Assembly: GCF_046299575.1 (NCBI RefSeq)
Contig: NZ_JBKBHX010000006.1
Location: forward strand, 124,001-188,000
Reading direction: 5' to 3'
Source of the DNA: Thermaurantimonas sp046299575
GTDB taxonomy: Bacteria; Bacteroidota; Bacteroidia; Flavobacteriales; Schleiferiaceae
DNA length: 64,000 bases
In this document: positions 43,431-52,094 of the stretch, one piece after another
Layout of the letters: each line of letters opens with the position of its first letter
How positions within the stretch are numbered: the stretch's first letter is position 1
Translations under genes and position numbers: made by a program
The notes under the pieces: model-generated
Told to the model about the DNA's origin: nothing
Seen by the model: the letters and a program-made list of their open reading frames with translations, nothing else
Databases searched by the model: none

Positions 43431-45248
43431 TTATTTAAATGGCCACACCTGGTTTTTAAAATCCACTCGTGCCAATCTGTAATATTTGTCAAGCGTTACT
43501 TTCTTAACTTCCTTGTATGGTACATCAGTTTTAAGCTCATAAACTGGTCGTACCCAAGGCCAATAGGGCGCTGTAACAAATCCTTGGCGAGGTTGAGTCT
43601 GATACATTAAATCGATTGGAACGAAATAGGCATATTCTTTATCGGCTTCTACATATACCTCTACAGGCATGATTGCTTTACCAGAATTTTCAATCACAAC
43701 CACTGCTCGTCCGTCTGCATCTTCGCGCACCTCTTTGATGGCTACTTTAAGTGTTTTGGTGGAGTTAATCCATTGATGAAAATACCAATAGAGCTTTACA
43801 CCCGACACTTTTTCCATACACTTGCGCAGTTCATCAGGGCCGGGATGTTTAAATTTATAGGTATCATAGAAGAGCCTTAGCCCCTCAATCACTTTCTCGC
43901 GACCGATGATACCTTCGAGCTGAGCTAGTAATAAAGATCCCATGTAATAGGCCGCCGTACCATAGTTTCTGTTTGTGTGAAAATGATCAGCATGAATAGC
44001 CATAGGTTCAAAATTGCCATCGCGGGCTAATGCCACATAGCGCTCAAGCGAAGGGATGTGCGGATTAGCCCGGCGGAGAGGATCGTCAGGAGGAAAGAGC
44101 TCATTCATAATCAGATCTTCCACATACGTAGTAAATCCTTCGTCCATGTAGTGATGTAGCGATTCATTAAATCCCAGAATGCCGTAAAACCAGCAATGTG
44201 CTGCCTCATGCACGCATAGGCCAACCATACCTTTTAATTCTCCGCTACCTAACACAAGTGTGGCCATCGGATATTCCATTCCTCCATCCCCACCCTGAAT
44301 AAAGGAATACACAGGATAAGGATACTTTCCAACGTATTTCTCCATCAGTTTAAAGAAGCGCTCCATATAGGCAGGAAGCTGTTCCCATGTGGCTACGTTT
44401 GCGGTTCGTGGCTTGTAAAAAAATCGTAGTAGCGGGCCATCAGAAATTTGATAGGTATTATGGACATATTCCGGATCGGCAGCCCACACAAAGTCGTGCA
44501 CATTTTCAGCCTTGAAGTGCCACGTAATACGCCCGTTGGGATTGTGTTTTACGGATTTTTTTGAATAACCATAACCGATTTCATCTGCATTTTGCAAAAC
44601 TCCGGTAGCTGCTACTACATATCGTGCCGGCAAGGTGATGCGCACATCCCAATCGCCAAAAACGCCATAAAACTCCCTGCCGACGTAAGGATTAGGATGC
44701 CAGCCGAGCCGGTCGTAGTTGCACAGCTTCGGATACCATTGTGCCATGCTGTAAGCTACGCCTTCTACGTTGTATCGGCCTGTACGTCTGATTTGCACAG
44801 GCACCTGACTTTGGTAGCGCATTTCTATCACTGCACTATCGCCCGGCAATACAAGTGCTTTAGGTATATGGAGAATGGTTTCGTACACATTGAAGGGCGT
44901 ATCCTTGCCATTCACCTTCAAAGATTGAATTCGATGGTATCCGATTTCCTCTGGCTTGAGCCTTGAGATGCGGTCACCTACCCTTCGGTCGGGATCGGCT
45001 ATGGTGCGCGAGCGCACATCCATCATGCTGCCCGGCTGAAAGGCATTGTAATACAGATGAAAAAAGAGTTCATTAAGCGTATCCGGACTTTGATTGTACA
45101 ACACCAGCCTTTGCAAGCCCGTAAATTGATGCCTGCGGTCGTCAAAATCTACAGTTATATCATATTTTACCCGGAGCTGCCAGTCTGTAGCATGTGCGAT
45201 GTGAACGAAGAAAAATAAGGTAAGGAAGAAAAATCGTCTGTTGATCAT
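43431..45248 (-). CDS. M1 family metallopeptidase, exported
   Basis: The 605-aa protein has a signal peptide (MINRRFFFLTLFFFVHIAHA) and the gluzincin motif HEAAH followed 18 residues later by the third ligand E (DEGFTTYVED), near residue 345. GDGGMEYPMATL upstream matches the M1 'GxMEN' exopeptidase loop as GMEYP, a variant typical of Bacteroidota M1-like peptidases. It should act on peptides in the periplasm or at the outer membrane. It lies downstream of ssrA on the same strand but is separated from it by a terminator. Confidence 0.92.
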   Translation of the reverse strand: MINRRFFFLTLFFFVHIAHATDWQLRVKYDITVDFDDRRHQFTGLQRLVLYNQSPDTLNELFFHLYYNAFQPGSMMDVRSRTIADPDRRVGDRISRLKPEEIGYHRIQSLKVNGKDTPFNVYETILHIPKALVLPGDSAVIEMRYQSQVPVQIRRTGRYNVEGVAYSMAQWYPKLCNYDRLGWHPNPYVGREFYGVFGDWDVRITLPARYVVAATGVLQNADEIGYGYSKKSVKHNPNGRITWHFKAENVHDFVWAADPEYVHNTYQISDGPLLRFFYKPRTANVATWEQLPAYMERFFKLMEKYVGKYPYPVYSFIQGGDGGMEYPMATLVLGSGELKGMVGLCVHEAAHCWFYGILGFNESLHHYMDEGFTTYVEDLIMNELFPPDDPLRRANPHIPSLERYVALARDGNFEPMAIHADHFHTNRNYGTAAYYMGSLLLAQLEGIIGREKVIEGLRLFYDTYKFKHPGPDELRKCMEKVSGVKLYWYFHQWINSTKTLKVAIKEVREDADGRAVVVIENSGKAIMPVEVYVEADKEYAYFVPIDLMYQTQPRQGFVTAPYWPWVRPVYELKTDVPYKEVKKVTLDKYYRLARVDFKNQVWPFK

Positions 45249-45291
45249 TCGGCCAATGTTTAAACGTCAAAGAAAACCACCGGCCGAAAAT

Positions 45292-45314
45292 AAAAAAACC
45301 GACAATATGTCGGT
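45292..45314 (-). terminator. Intrinsic terminator of ssrA
   Basis: On the minus strand ACCGACA-tat-TGTCGGT is followed by seven Ts (complement of 45292-45298). It lies 9 bp beyond the tmRNA 3' end. Confidence 0.85.
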
Positions 45315-45322
45315 CGATTGAG

Positions 45323-45712
45323 TGGAGCTGGCGGGATTCGAACCCGCGTCCAAACAAGGAATACATCAGCTTTCTACATGCTTAGTCTGTCGTTGCTTTT
45401 TCGACCACCGGATGGAGACAGACACCCTGCCGATGGCTTAGCTGCTTCAATTTCGGGGTGTGACTGCAGCATTCACTCCCCTATTCACCCTTTTATGACA
45501 CCCTGTAACCCACCGCCGGGCGAATCGGCTGTGGCAGGATGACTTGCTCTGCCACCTGGTGACAGATAAAGCTAATCAACATCCCGTTGATTAAGCAGCA
45601 AGTGCGTAGTTGTTGTTGCCATTTATGGCTGTGACCAAGATTTACGAGCGTCGTCACCTGGCTCGGCATGCTTACTGACACATTCATCTTGCTGTCAAAA
45701 CCAGTCAGCCCC
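45323..45712 (-). ncRNA. ssrA: Transfer-messenger RNA (tmRNA)
   Basis: About 390 nt on the minus strand. The 5' end GGGGCTGACTGGTTTTGACA (from 45712) pairs with the 3' end ...CAGCTCC-A (to 45323), forming the tRNA-like acceptor. The T-arm GCGGGTTCGAATCCCGC is also present. CCA is not encoded. The tag reading frame ends GGC AAC AAC AAC TAC GCA CTT GCT GCT TAA, giving (G)NNNYALAA, typical of the phylum. It rescues stalled ribosomes with SmpB and marks the nascent chain for proteolysis. It lies just outside the accessory region. Confidence 0.96.
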
Positions 45713-46559
45713 AAAGAACTTTGCAAGGCGCAAAATTATCAACTTTTGTGCAAAACTTTTTCCAAAATATTTACTGTTGTCTACTGCATAGTATCCCTCT
45801 CATACAGTTTTTGAGAAATATACGTGAAATCCTAAATTTTTTCGATAGGTAAATCCATAAGTATAAAATTTAATCCAAATTATTTCCCTTCATTCTGAAA
45901 GTTATTGCCTTATCATGCATTAAAATTCATTCAAGTTTTGACTAACTTAAACGATCCGGTCTGTGAGTATCATAACCCACTTTAGAAATCAAATGGGCAA
46001 TGCAGGCAATCTCTAATCCTTCTATCTAATACAACCAACCGAATACTATGACTCCCTCTGAGTTCTCAAAGAGAATAGATTAAGAACAGAAAGAATGGAT
46101 TTTCGATCGATTGATAAACTGCAGGATACTGCCCCATGGCAAAAATCAGTACAGTAAGAATAAGGCAATCTAAAACAGCTTCATGCGTTTAACTGATATT
46201 TTCAAAAAGAGCTGAACCAATAGGATCATTAAGCAAAATCTGAGGAGTATTACTTCCGTAATTTTTCTGTATAAAAACCTTGCAGCAAGGGTAGGCTGGA
46301 GTGTTTTAGATATTTCTTCAAACTCATCAGACTTAAGGTATTTTAAAATCAACACTACCCAAAAAATCAAACCCCCTTAAACTACTCCACCTGGTACCCA
46401 GAACCTTGGTATTTCAGCATAATTTAAACCTGTCGATTATGAGATCTACCCATTTTTCAAGAATCGGAACGGTGAGATTTTTTTAATACAGAAGTGTTCC
46501 AATAGGTATTGCAATGACTAATTAATAGTCGGATTAATGAGAACCAATAATTTGATTTG
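45713..46559. other. Degraded intergenic DNA, no gene supported
   Basis: About 850 bp of low-GC sequence with no supported gene. A 66-codon minus-strand frame (46170-46370) has some hydrophobic character but no recognisable family and is probably chance or debris. This stretch opens the accessory region. Confidence 0.4.
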
Positions 46560-46735
46560 TTAGGCAGTGAAATATGCTTCTAAAATTTCTAATATTTCTG
46601 CGGGCAAAACAATGTCCATATTGAGTATCGGGCCAATACCAAGCAGGCCAAGAAAAGTTAATATTAGTGCCAGGTAAAGCTTTTTCCTACCCACAAAATA
46701 CCAATAATGAATACGTGGAACAGCTGTGCAAATCA
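46560..46735 (-). pseudogene. Fragment of a small membrane protein
   Basis: A minus-strand frame without a start codon ends at 46560. It encodes ...RIHYWYFVGRKKLYLALIL, then a hydrophobic stretch and ...EILEILEAYFTA. It may be the remains of a short membrane protein, loosely like TM2-domain proteins. Evidence is limited to composition. Confidence 0.25.
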
Positions 46736-47306
46736 CAATCTGAAACCAATAGATAGGGCAGGAAAGACGGGCACTCCGATATCAACATCGCCATAATTGG
46801 CGGGTTTATTGCCTCTGTATATTCCTACGGGTTTATTGCCTCTGTATATTCCTAAAAGATACTCGATCTGAACATTGGTGTATAGCGGAAGTTTGAAAAT
46901 TTTATAATCAAACCTATATCCAAACCGAACGCTGGCAGCCAGATCAAATCCGTTGTAGAATTTATCTTGTGTCAGATCTTTATAGAAATTGTATGCAGGC
47001 CATAATTGCCCCTCGATGTTTAAATTTTTCCAGAGATATCGCCTGTAGCCGATAGGAATAGTGGAGGCACTAAACTGCCCGATAGCATCATTTTTATTAG
47101 GTTAATAATTTTTCAGATAAGTAAAGCCAATAATTAGATGGTCATTTTTTGTTAATTAACAAACCATTTGTGCGGAATAAATTCTAAAAAAGGCTACCTA
47201 AGGGAAGACTTCGATACTATATCGATGACTGTTAGTGATCTCCTGAGTATAACAGTTGAAAGAAAACATAGATGCGGTGAGAGTGGTAAGTAGAATTTTT
47301 TTTCAT
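46733..47306 (-). pseudogene. Relic of an outer-membrane protein gene
   Basis: An ATG at 47304-47306 starts a signal-peptide-like stretch (KILLTTLTASMFSFN after correcting a slip in a poly-A run). Frameshifts and stops follow, then a clean frame from about 47100 to a stop at 46733: IGQFSASTIPIGYRRYLW..., FDLAASVRFGYRFDYKI, NVQIEYLLGIYRGNKP and ALSIGFRL. Alternating residues and the terminal aromatic/Leu strand are typical of an outer-membrane beta-barrel. A 27-bp tandem duplication doubles GIYRGNKPx. Confidence 0.5.
46802..46855. repeat. 27-bp tandem duplication in the outer-membrane relic
   Basis: GGGTTTATTGCCTCTGTATA+TTCCTAC occurs twice back to back and encodes GIYRGNKPV/GIYRGNKPA on the minus strand. 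It keeps the frame. Confidence 0.85.
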
Positions 47307-47444
47307 AATTTTACAATAAAGGCTTTATTTTAAAGGTTTTTGCAATTTTTCGCATGAGAGAGTTAATACATATGATGTCGTGTATTACGATAAAATAGTT
47401 TTACAAGGCACTGCACCAACCAATACGCCAAACGCCCGAGCCTA

Positions 47445-47929
47445 TTCCATAACCAACTCTAAAGTATAGTTAACGATGTAATAAGCAAGTGAAAAAGAAA
47501 TAATATCTGGATTAAGTTTACAATAAAAAAAAAACTACAGCCCAAGATCCTTTATCGGGTAACTTAGATAGTTTAGTAGGAGGAGATGATTTTTCAGCCG
47601 TAGCGAGCTATTGATTTGAATTTTTTACAAACATTTTAAAGAAGATCCGGGAAGAATCTTTAGTTGAGTGCAATGGAATTATCGCCTTAAAAAAATATCT
47701 AAAATTTAACAAATACAATGCACAATATAAAGTGCATAATATGTCCAAACCATTGATAAAATGTAACACTACCGAAACTTTACTGCAATACCCCAAAATG
47801 ACTTCAAAAGTTCTATTATAAGCAAGGCAAAAAATCAAGGAAAAAACCAAGTAGTCTTAAAAGGGCTCTAATGCAGCCATTTTTTTGTTGTAAAACCTAA
47901 TTTTTGATTTAAAAAAGAGGTTGTGCAAC
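47445..47929 (+). mobile_element. Strongly decayed IS1182-type relic (copy A)
   Basis: About 485 bp that aligns by eye with the ends of the copies at 53 and 58 kb. Left end TTCCATAACCAACTCT corresponds to TTGCACAACTAACTC. The start of the transposase gene (CAGCCCAAGATCCTTTAT) is recognisable near 47540. The 3' part (AAAAGGGCTCTAATGCAGCC) and the right end GGTTGTGCAAC at 47919-47929 match copy B. The transposase is destroyed by deletions. It lies directly before the left end of the Zorya cassette. Confidence 0.7.
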
Positions 47930-47965
47930 GGTTACCGCTGTTGTGTGCTGCCCTTCTGTTATTTC
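47930..47965. repeat. Cassette-end repeat, left end of the Zorya cassette
   Basis: GGTTACCGCTGTTGTGTGCT+GCCCTTCTGTTATTTCGTCC matches the cassette ends at 53913-53952 and 61501-61540 (CCGCTGTTA(C/G)CAGCTGG...TTCT..CGTCC). The copy is partly decayed (TGTGTG in place of ACCAGC). It is preceded at once by IS copy A. Confidence 0.55.
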
Positions 47966-48004
47966 GTCCTCAATTTTCGTTTGCATGGTAGGAAATGAGA
48001 CTCT

Positions 48005-48051
48005 CATTGTCAAGTGCTGATTTGTGTGTCGGATTGTGTGACTTGACAATG
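48005..48051. repeat. Hairpin between cassette end and zorE-like stop
   Basis: A perfect 11-bp inverted repeat CATTGTCAAGT / ACTTGACAATG flanks a 25-nt loop containing GTGTGTCGGATTG. It ends 9 bp from the stop of the HNH gene. Comparable hairpins with different stems lie at 54079-54148 and 58068-58132. There is no T-run, so it is not a typical terminator. Confidence 0.7.
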
Positions 48052-48059
48052 TGTGTGGC

Positions 48060-48881
48060 TTAGCTTTGGCTTTCATAGTCATACTTTTTCAAAAAAGGGT
48101 TTTGAATTTTGATTAGTTCGTCTCTATAAATTTTAATAAATGATTTTAATTCGATTTTCATTCTGTTCTTATTAAAATTTTCTTCGTGTCTGGGATCCTT
48201 ATAACAGTGACATAAAATGCATAAACACTGTAAGTTGCTTTCCTTATTGTTTGTCTTATCACCGTCTATATGGTGAGTATGCCAATATCTCCTATGAATT
48301 GCTGCTTTGGGGGCAATCCCACATGATTCACAAGTGTAATTTCTTTTTTCTCGGTAATCTTTACTTATTTTCTCTTTGCCACGAACATATCCGAAAATAT
48401 CAACTTCGATATTGTTTTTTTCAATATCACTCTTATCTAATTTGTCAAAAAAGTCTTCGGTGGTTTCAATGCTATCAAAAATCTCTCTTTTGCAATAACC
48501 ACAGTATACGAGTACTTGATCTTTGTATTCTTTTCTTGTTGTCTTATCAATTAGGTCGTTAACATTTGAATTTGACCACTCGTAACGTTCTTTAAATTTA
48601 CCTTCTTCGATAAACTTTCTAATGATATGGCATCTTGTAAGATGAAATTTTGGATATGACCCATAAGTTGAGATATAAGGCTCTTTAATGAACATATAGC
48701 CACGATATTTTTTACCCTCGTATTCGAGATAAATTCCATCATCTTCAAATGAAATTGAACCTGCCTTATATGCTTTTTCAAAGTCAATACCTTTAATAAT
48801 TCTGAAACCACTAGAACTTTTGAGAGAGGGAAATCCCCACTCATCAAGTTTTTTAGAAAGTTTATCAAATTGATAAAGCAT
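48060..48881 (-). CDS. zorE: HNH endonuclease, ZorE-like component of Zorya type II
   Basis: The 273-aa protein ends in an HNH nuclease: C184/C187 and C221/C224 as zinc ligands, HHIDGDKTNN with catalytic H203/H204, N216, and H225. An N-terminal domain has a second possible zinc site (H80, C84, C127, C130; FHLTRC ... YCGYC). It follows zorA and zorB at 1-4 bp spacing, the order of type II Zorya (ZorA-ZorB-ZorE), where the HNH protein nicks phage DNA after the membrane motor senses infection. The name is inferred from operon context and the HNH domain. A free-standing HNH nuclease is the alternative. Confidence 0.75.
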   Translation of the reverse strand: MLYQFDKLSKKLDEWGFPSLKSSSGFRIIKGIDFEKAYKAGSISFEDDGIYLEYEGKKYRGYMFIKEPYISTYGSYPKFHLTRCHIIRKFIEEGKFKERYEWSNSNVNDLIDKTTRKEYKDQVLVYCGYCKREIFDSIETTEDFFDKLDKSDIEKNNIEVDIFGYVRGKEKISKDYREKRNYTCESCGIAPKAAIHRRYWHTHHIDGDKTNNKESNLQCLCILCHCYKDPRHEENFNKNRMKIELKSFIKIYRDELIKIQNPFLKKYDYESQS

Positions 48882-48882
48882 A

Positions 48883-49620
48883 TTATTTACCGATTTCTTT
48901 TAAAACTCGTTCTACCAGATTTTCACTAGTAGTAATTATTCTAAATTCCACACGTCTTGAAAAATTGTTATTCGCAGGTTTGCCAGAGATAGCCGTTAGC
49001 TGCTTGTTATCATCTAATGTGCGACCATACGAAAGTCCATTAGCAGTCAACCAAAACTGGAGTCTGTGCTCATCTTTCTTGGATAAATTTTTATAGTATT
49101 CCATATTTCTGAAATACTTCAAAACTTGAGCAGACCTCAATTGTGATAATATTACATTACCAATATATGGATCTTGGTCGTATTTTAAAGCTGAAACTGT
49201 GTCAGTATGTCCTTCTATTCTTATTTCAGAAATTTTATCTTTATATTTTTCCTTCAATAAAACATTGAAATATCTTGGGAGAAAATCATCAAGAATTTGA
49301 GCAAAATAAGGCCGAATTGTGGTTTGTCCTGATTCAAAAAGAACGTCCGGATTGGTAAATTTTATAGAAAGGTCTTTGTCAAGTTCGACTTGCCATTTTT
49401 TAAAGTCATCTTTAAATTCATTTTTTAGTTCCGCATATAACTCCTCCTTAGTTGCCTTAAACTCTTCAAAGATAATATCTCTTTCTTTTTGTTTTTTTTG
49501 AACTTCAAAAATATATGATATCGCAATGAACATAAATATAACCATCAATCCCGTCATTATGTCTGAGAATGATATCCAGTTACTTTCGTTGCTTTTGTTA
49601 TTTCCCTTGTGAATAGCCAT
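48883..49620 (-). CDS. zorB: ZorB-like proton-channel/peptidoglycan-binding protein (MotB/OmpA type)
   Basis: The 245-aa protein has a short cytoplasmic N-terminus and one membrane helix with an Asp at its entrance (WISFSDIMTGLMVIFMF, D20), as in MotB/ZorB, where it carries protons. A helical linker (45-80) leads to an OmpA-like peptidoglycan-binding domain (85-235; LFESGQT, IRIEGHTDT at 134-141, LSQLRSAQV, RRVEFRI). Two ZorB chains are expected to form a channel with five ZorA chains. It lies 4 bp after zorA and 1 bp before the HNH gene. MotB itself is unlikely: no flagellar genes are near, and the neighbour has the long ZorA tail. Confidence 0.85.
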   Translation of the reverse strand: MAIHKGNNKSNESNWISFSDIMTGLMVIFMFIAISYIFEVQKKQKERDIIFEEFKATKEELYAELKNEFKDDFKKWQVELDKDLSIKFTNPDVLFESGQTTIRPYFAQILDDFLPRYFNVLLKEKYKDKISEIRIEGHTDTVSALKYDQDPYIGNVILSQLRSAQVLKYFRNMEYYKNLSKKDEHRLQFWLTANGLSYGRTLDDNKQLTAISGKPANNNFSRRVEFRIITTSENLVERVLKEIGK

Positions 49621-49624
49621 TTAG

Positions 49625-51052
49625 TTATCTTTCATAGTTGACTATAATCCTTTGAATCAATGTGTCAAGATTTTGTAGAGTATCGTTCAATCTTTCATAA
49701 AACTCTGCATTGATATTTTCCAGGTCATCGGAAAGTCTTTTGCTCGCTTTTTCAATAATGCTCACGCCTTCATTTAACTGTTTCTTCGTATTCGCCCAGA
49801 AAACTTCATTGATATCCTTTATTTTCTCTATTTCTTCTAACCTTGTCAGAAGTTTTGCAACGCTATCACTAAAGTTCATCTGATTTCTTACCCAATTGTT
49901 AAGCTTATTTGTCGTTTCATCAAATGCTTCTGTATTATCCTTTAATGTGTCCACTGTTGAAGTTAACTTACCCACTATTTCCTGGAACTTAGTATCATCA
50001 ATCATTACCTTTTGCAATTCTTCTATCAATTTAGTTAGATGGCTATTTTCATCTGTAAGCTTGGTAGTGTTTTCAGTAATTTCTTTTATAGCCTTGGCAG
50101 TAATTGCAAATTCGTTTGATACATTTCTGAATTGGTCAGTCAGTGTCTGAATCATTTCCTTGTTTTCTTGTTGCCATTGATTCATTCTTTGAACGCTATT
50201 GTTGAGCTCTTGGAAGTTTTCCTGAACCAATTTTTCAATAAGAGCAGACATTTGAGCATTAAATTCTTCTGTTGCCCGCTTCATTACTTCAACGAGAGCT
50301 TCAGTATTATTCTTAGCAAGCAACTCAGAAAATTCATCAAACTTCCTGCTTATTAGTTCATTATTCTTGTTCATTGACTCTACTATCCAGTCAATGTTTT
50401 TCTTTGCTTCTTTTGAATATTCGTTCTGTTCCGCTCTAAGCTTTTGAATTTGTGTCAAAAGACTTGTCTCTCCATCTCCACCGAGTGCCTGCTGAACTTT
50501 TTCAAGAGTTTGGTATTGTTTGTCATACTTTGTTTCTAGTTCAGTGAATTGGTTTCTAAGCTTAACTAGTTGTGTTGACAAACTATCATCTGTGTCTCCG
50601 ACTAGAGAACGATTGAGTGTATTAAAATTTGAATGATTCTGTTCTTTTGAATCTTTAAGTATTAATGTCATTTCCTGCAATGCTGCTAACTCATCAGTTG
50701 GTTTTGGCGGAGCCTTCATTTCGACTGCTCTCAAAACTATTTGTGATATTTTACCAAAAAGCAGAGATAAAGAAATGCCCCAAATTGAAGTTGAAAAAGC
50801 AGTTTTAAGTCCGTCCAAAAGTGTGGGAATGCTGCCAGTGATATCATTTACATCAAATTTTCTTAAACCAAAATATATGCCGACAAAAGTCCCTAAAACT
50901 CCAAGTGTTGTAAAAACTGTAGGGATAGAATCATAAACGTATGGAACTATCTTGTTACTGTCTTTTAGCGACCAAACTCGATAAATGTAATAAAGTGAGA
51001 AAAGTGTCCAGCCAGCAATAAGGCCGTAAATAAATAGCATATATGTTTCCAT
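49625..51052 (-). CDS. zorA: ZorA-like MotA/ExbB motor protein with long coiled-coil tail
   Basis: The 475-aa protein has a first helix at 4-24 and the MotA/TolQ/ExbB-type pair at about 43-64 (SIPTVFTTLGVLGTFVGIYF) and 80-102 (LKTAFSTSIWGISLSLLFG). A long coiled-coil cytoplasmic tail spans about 115-475. This tail is the hallmark of ZorA, which forms a long intracellular filament that passes the infection signal to the effector. The gene starts the zorA-zorB-HNH operon. It is longer than ExbB or MotA, which lack such a tail. Confidence 0.87.
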   Translation of the reverse strand: METYMLFIYGLIAGWTLFSLYYIYRVWSLKDSNKIVPYVYDSIPTVFTTLGVLGTFVGIYFGLRKFDVNDITGSIPTLLDGLKTAFSTSIWGISLSLLFGKISQIVLRAVEMKAPPKPTDELAALQEMTLILKDSKEQNHSNFNTLNRSLVGDTDDSLSTQLVKLRNQFTELETKYDKQYQTLEKVQQALGGDGETSLLTQIQKLRAEQNEYSKEAKKNIDWIVESMNKNNELISRKFDEFSELLAKNNTEALVEVMKRATEEFNAQMSALIEKLVQENFQELNNSVQRMNQWQQENKEMIQTLTDQFRNVSNEFAITAKAIKEITENTTKLTDENSHLTKLIEELQKVMIDDTKFQEIVGKLTSTVDTLKDNTEAFDETTNKLNNWVRNQMNFSDSVAKLLTRLEEIEKIKDINEVFWANTKKQLNEGVSIIEKASKRLSDDLENINAEFYERLNDTLQNLDTLIQRIIVNYER

Positions 51053-51112
51053 TCTATCAGTCTATTTTTTAATCTTAAAGTTACTTCTTGTCATTGTCGT
51101 TGTCTTTTAGGG

Positions 51113-51252
51113 TTTCGCACAACGTTTTTGCAGCTATGCCCAGTAGCCATTTTGCGGGATTCGTCACTGTCACTCGGTACAATGTTTCTGCGGAGTTCGC
51201 TGTTTCAAGTTGCTCTTTCATAGGATATTAGGTGTAGGTGCTGTTACCAGCA
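51113..51252. repeat. attC-like cassette-boundary element (between Zorya and HEPN modules)
   Basis: The left side has TTGTCGTTGTCTTTTAGGG...CACAACGTTTTTGC and the right side ends ...GTGCTGTTACCAGC. The boundary motifs match other elements of the array (CAACGTT...; GCTGTTACCAGC). Inner arms are less complementary than in the elements at 52.8 and 61.4 kb. The right end is inside the coding sequence of the 286-aa protein: its last residues AGNST are encoded by the GGTAACAGC core. Confidence 0.5.
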
Positions 51253-52088
51253 TACTTTTTTATTTCTTTATAATCATTCTTGTTTAAGTGAAACAATAAT
51301 ATTTCTTTTGGGTATTCATTTTTTAAGTTTTTTAGCTTTTCCAAGAAACTGATATATTTCCCACGTCCAAAGGGTGTAAAGCCTATTCTTCTTACCTTAT
51401 TATTTTGACAGAATTCAAAAATCTCGTCTATGTTAGTTCTAAGTAGATTAATAACTTTTGGAATTTTGTCGAAAAAGTCTCGCTGACCCTGATCTGAAAA
51501 AGAAATTATCAAAGCATCAAGTTCTTCATAGTAATTCCAAATACTGTCATGAATTATTTGAAGTTTAAGGTGAGGGTTTATTATTATTTGAGTTTTTATC
51601 ATCGCAAGCTTTCTCATTTGAAAAACTTTCGCATGTCCCCTATGATAATTATTTTTCGAAAAAATAAATGGACTCAAATATCTGTAATCATCTTCTTTTA
51701 TTTCTTCGATATCATAGGGCAAGTCCATGCTAACATGATACATGTTGTGATAATAGTTTTTATTCATGATGTGAATATACTGTTCCTTGAACAAGGGCAT
51801 AGCATAACCTAAAAACATATCGGAATTAATTGCATAGCTACCACCTCCTTCGTAAAGTCCTTCATTCAATGACACAAAGCAATCAATTTGTACATTCTCT
51901 TTTTTTAAAAAAGCAATTGATTCAAGGCAATCCATACCTACGCATGTGATGTTGTCAATCTTGAAAATTTGCTTAGGATACCTATTTCCATACTTGAAAC
52001 AGTTATCAATAAGGTATATTCTATCAAAATAAAGTTCTTTATATTCTTCTCTAATTGGACCGGAAGCAAAATAAACTAACGTTTTCAT
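51228..52088 (-). CDS. Hypothetical 286-aa protein next to HEPN protein
   Basis: A soluble 286-aa protein, rich in Tyr, Asn and Lys; I recognise no family. It starts with KTLVYFASGPIREEYKELYF and has no signal peptide or membrane segment. It follows the HEPN-motif gene by 6 bp, so both form one operon and one cassette. Its C-terminal codons come from the cassette-boundary element, suggesting that the gene end evolved with the element. A partner role (effector, antidote or sensor) for the HEPN protein is inferred only from this pairing. Confidence 0.6.
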   Translation of the reverse strand: MKTLVYFASGPIREEYKELYFDRIYLIDNCFKYGNRYPKQIFKIDNITCVGMDCLESIAFLKKENVQIDCFVSLNEGLYEGGGSYAINSDMFLGYAMPLFKEQYIHIMNKNYYHNMYHVSMDLPYDIEEIKEDDYRYLSPFIFSKNNYHRGHAKVFQMRKLAMIKTQIIINPHLKLQIIHDSIWNYYEELDALIISFSDQGQRDFFDKIPKVINLLRTNIDEIFEFCQNNKVRRIGFTPFGRGKYISFLEKLKNLKNEYPKEILLFHLNKNDYKEIKKYAGNSTYT

Positions 52089-52094
52089 TATAGT

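Noticed and set aside
45323..45712. tmRNA gene as the integration site of the accessory region
   Set aside because: Islands that use ssrA integrate at its 3' end. Here the 3' end (45323) faces the M1 peptidase gene, and the accessory DNA lies beyond the 5' end. No duplicated ssrA end or integrase was seen.
46170..46370. 66-codon minus-strand ORF in the degraded region
   Set aside because: Hydrophobic but without start context, family motif or gene-like neighbours. It is not supported as a gene.
48551..48868. 105-codon ORF in another frame of the HNH gene
   Set aside because: It overlaps the HNH gene completely on the same strand and has no domain. The HNH frame contains the zinc and catalytic residues.
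48883..51052. Flagellar MotAB or TolQR/ExbBD pair
   Set aside because: No flagellar or Tol genes are nearby. The MotA-like protein has a coiled-coil tail of about 360 residues, and the pair is followed at once by an HNH nuclease gene, which fits Zorya.
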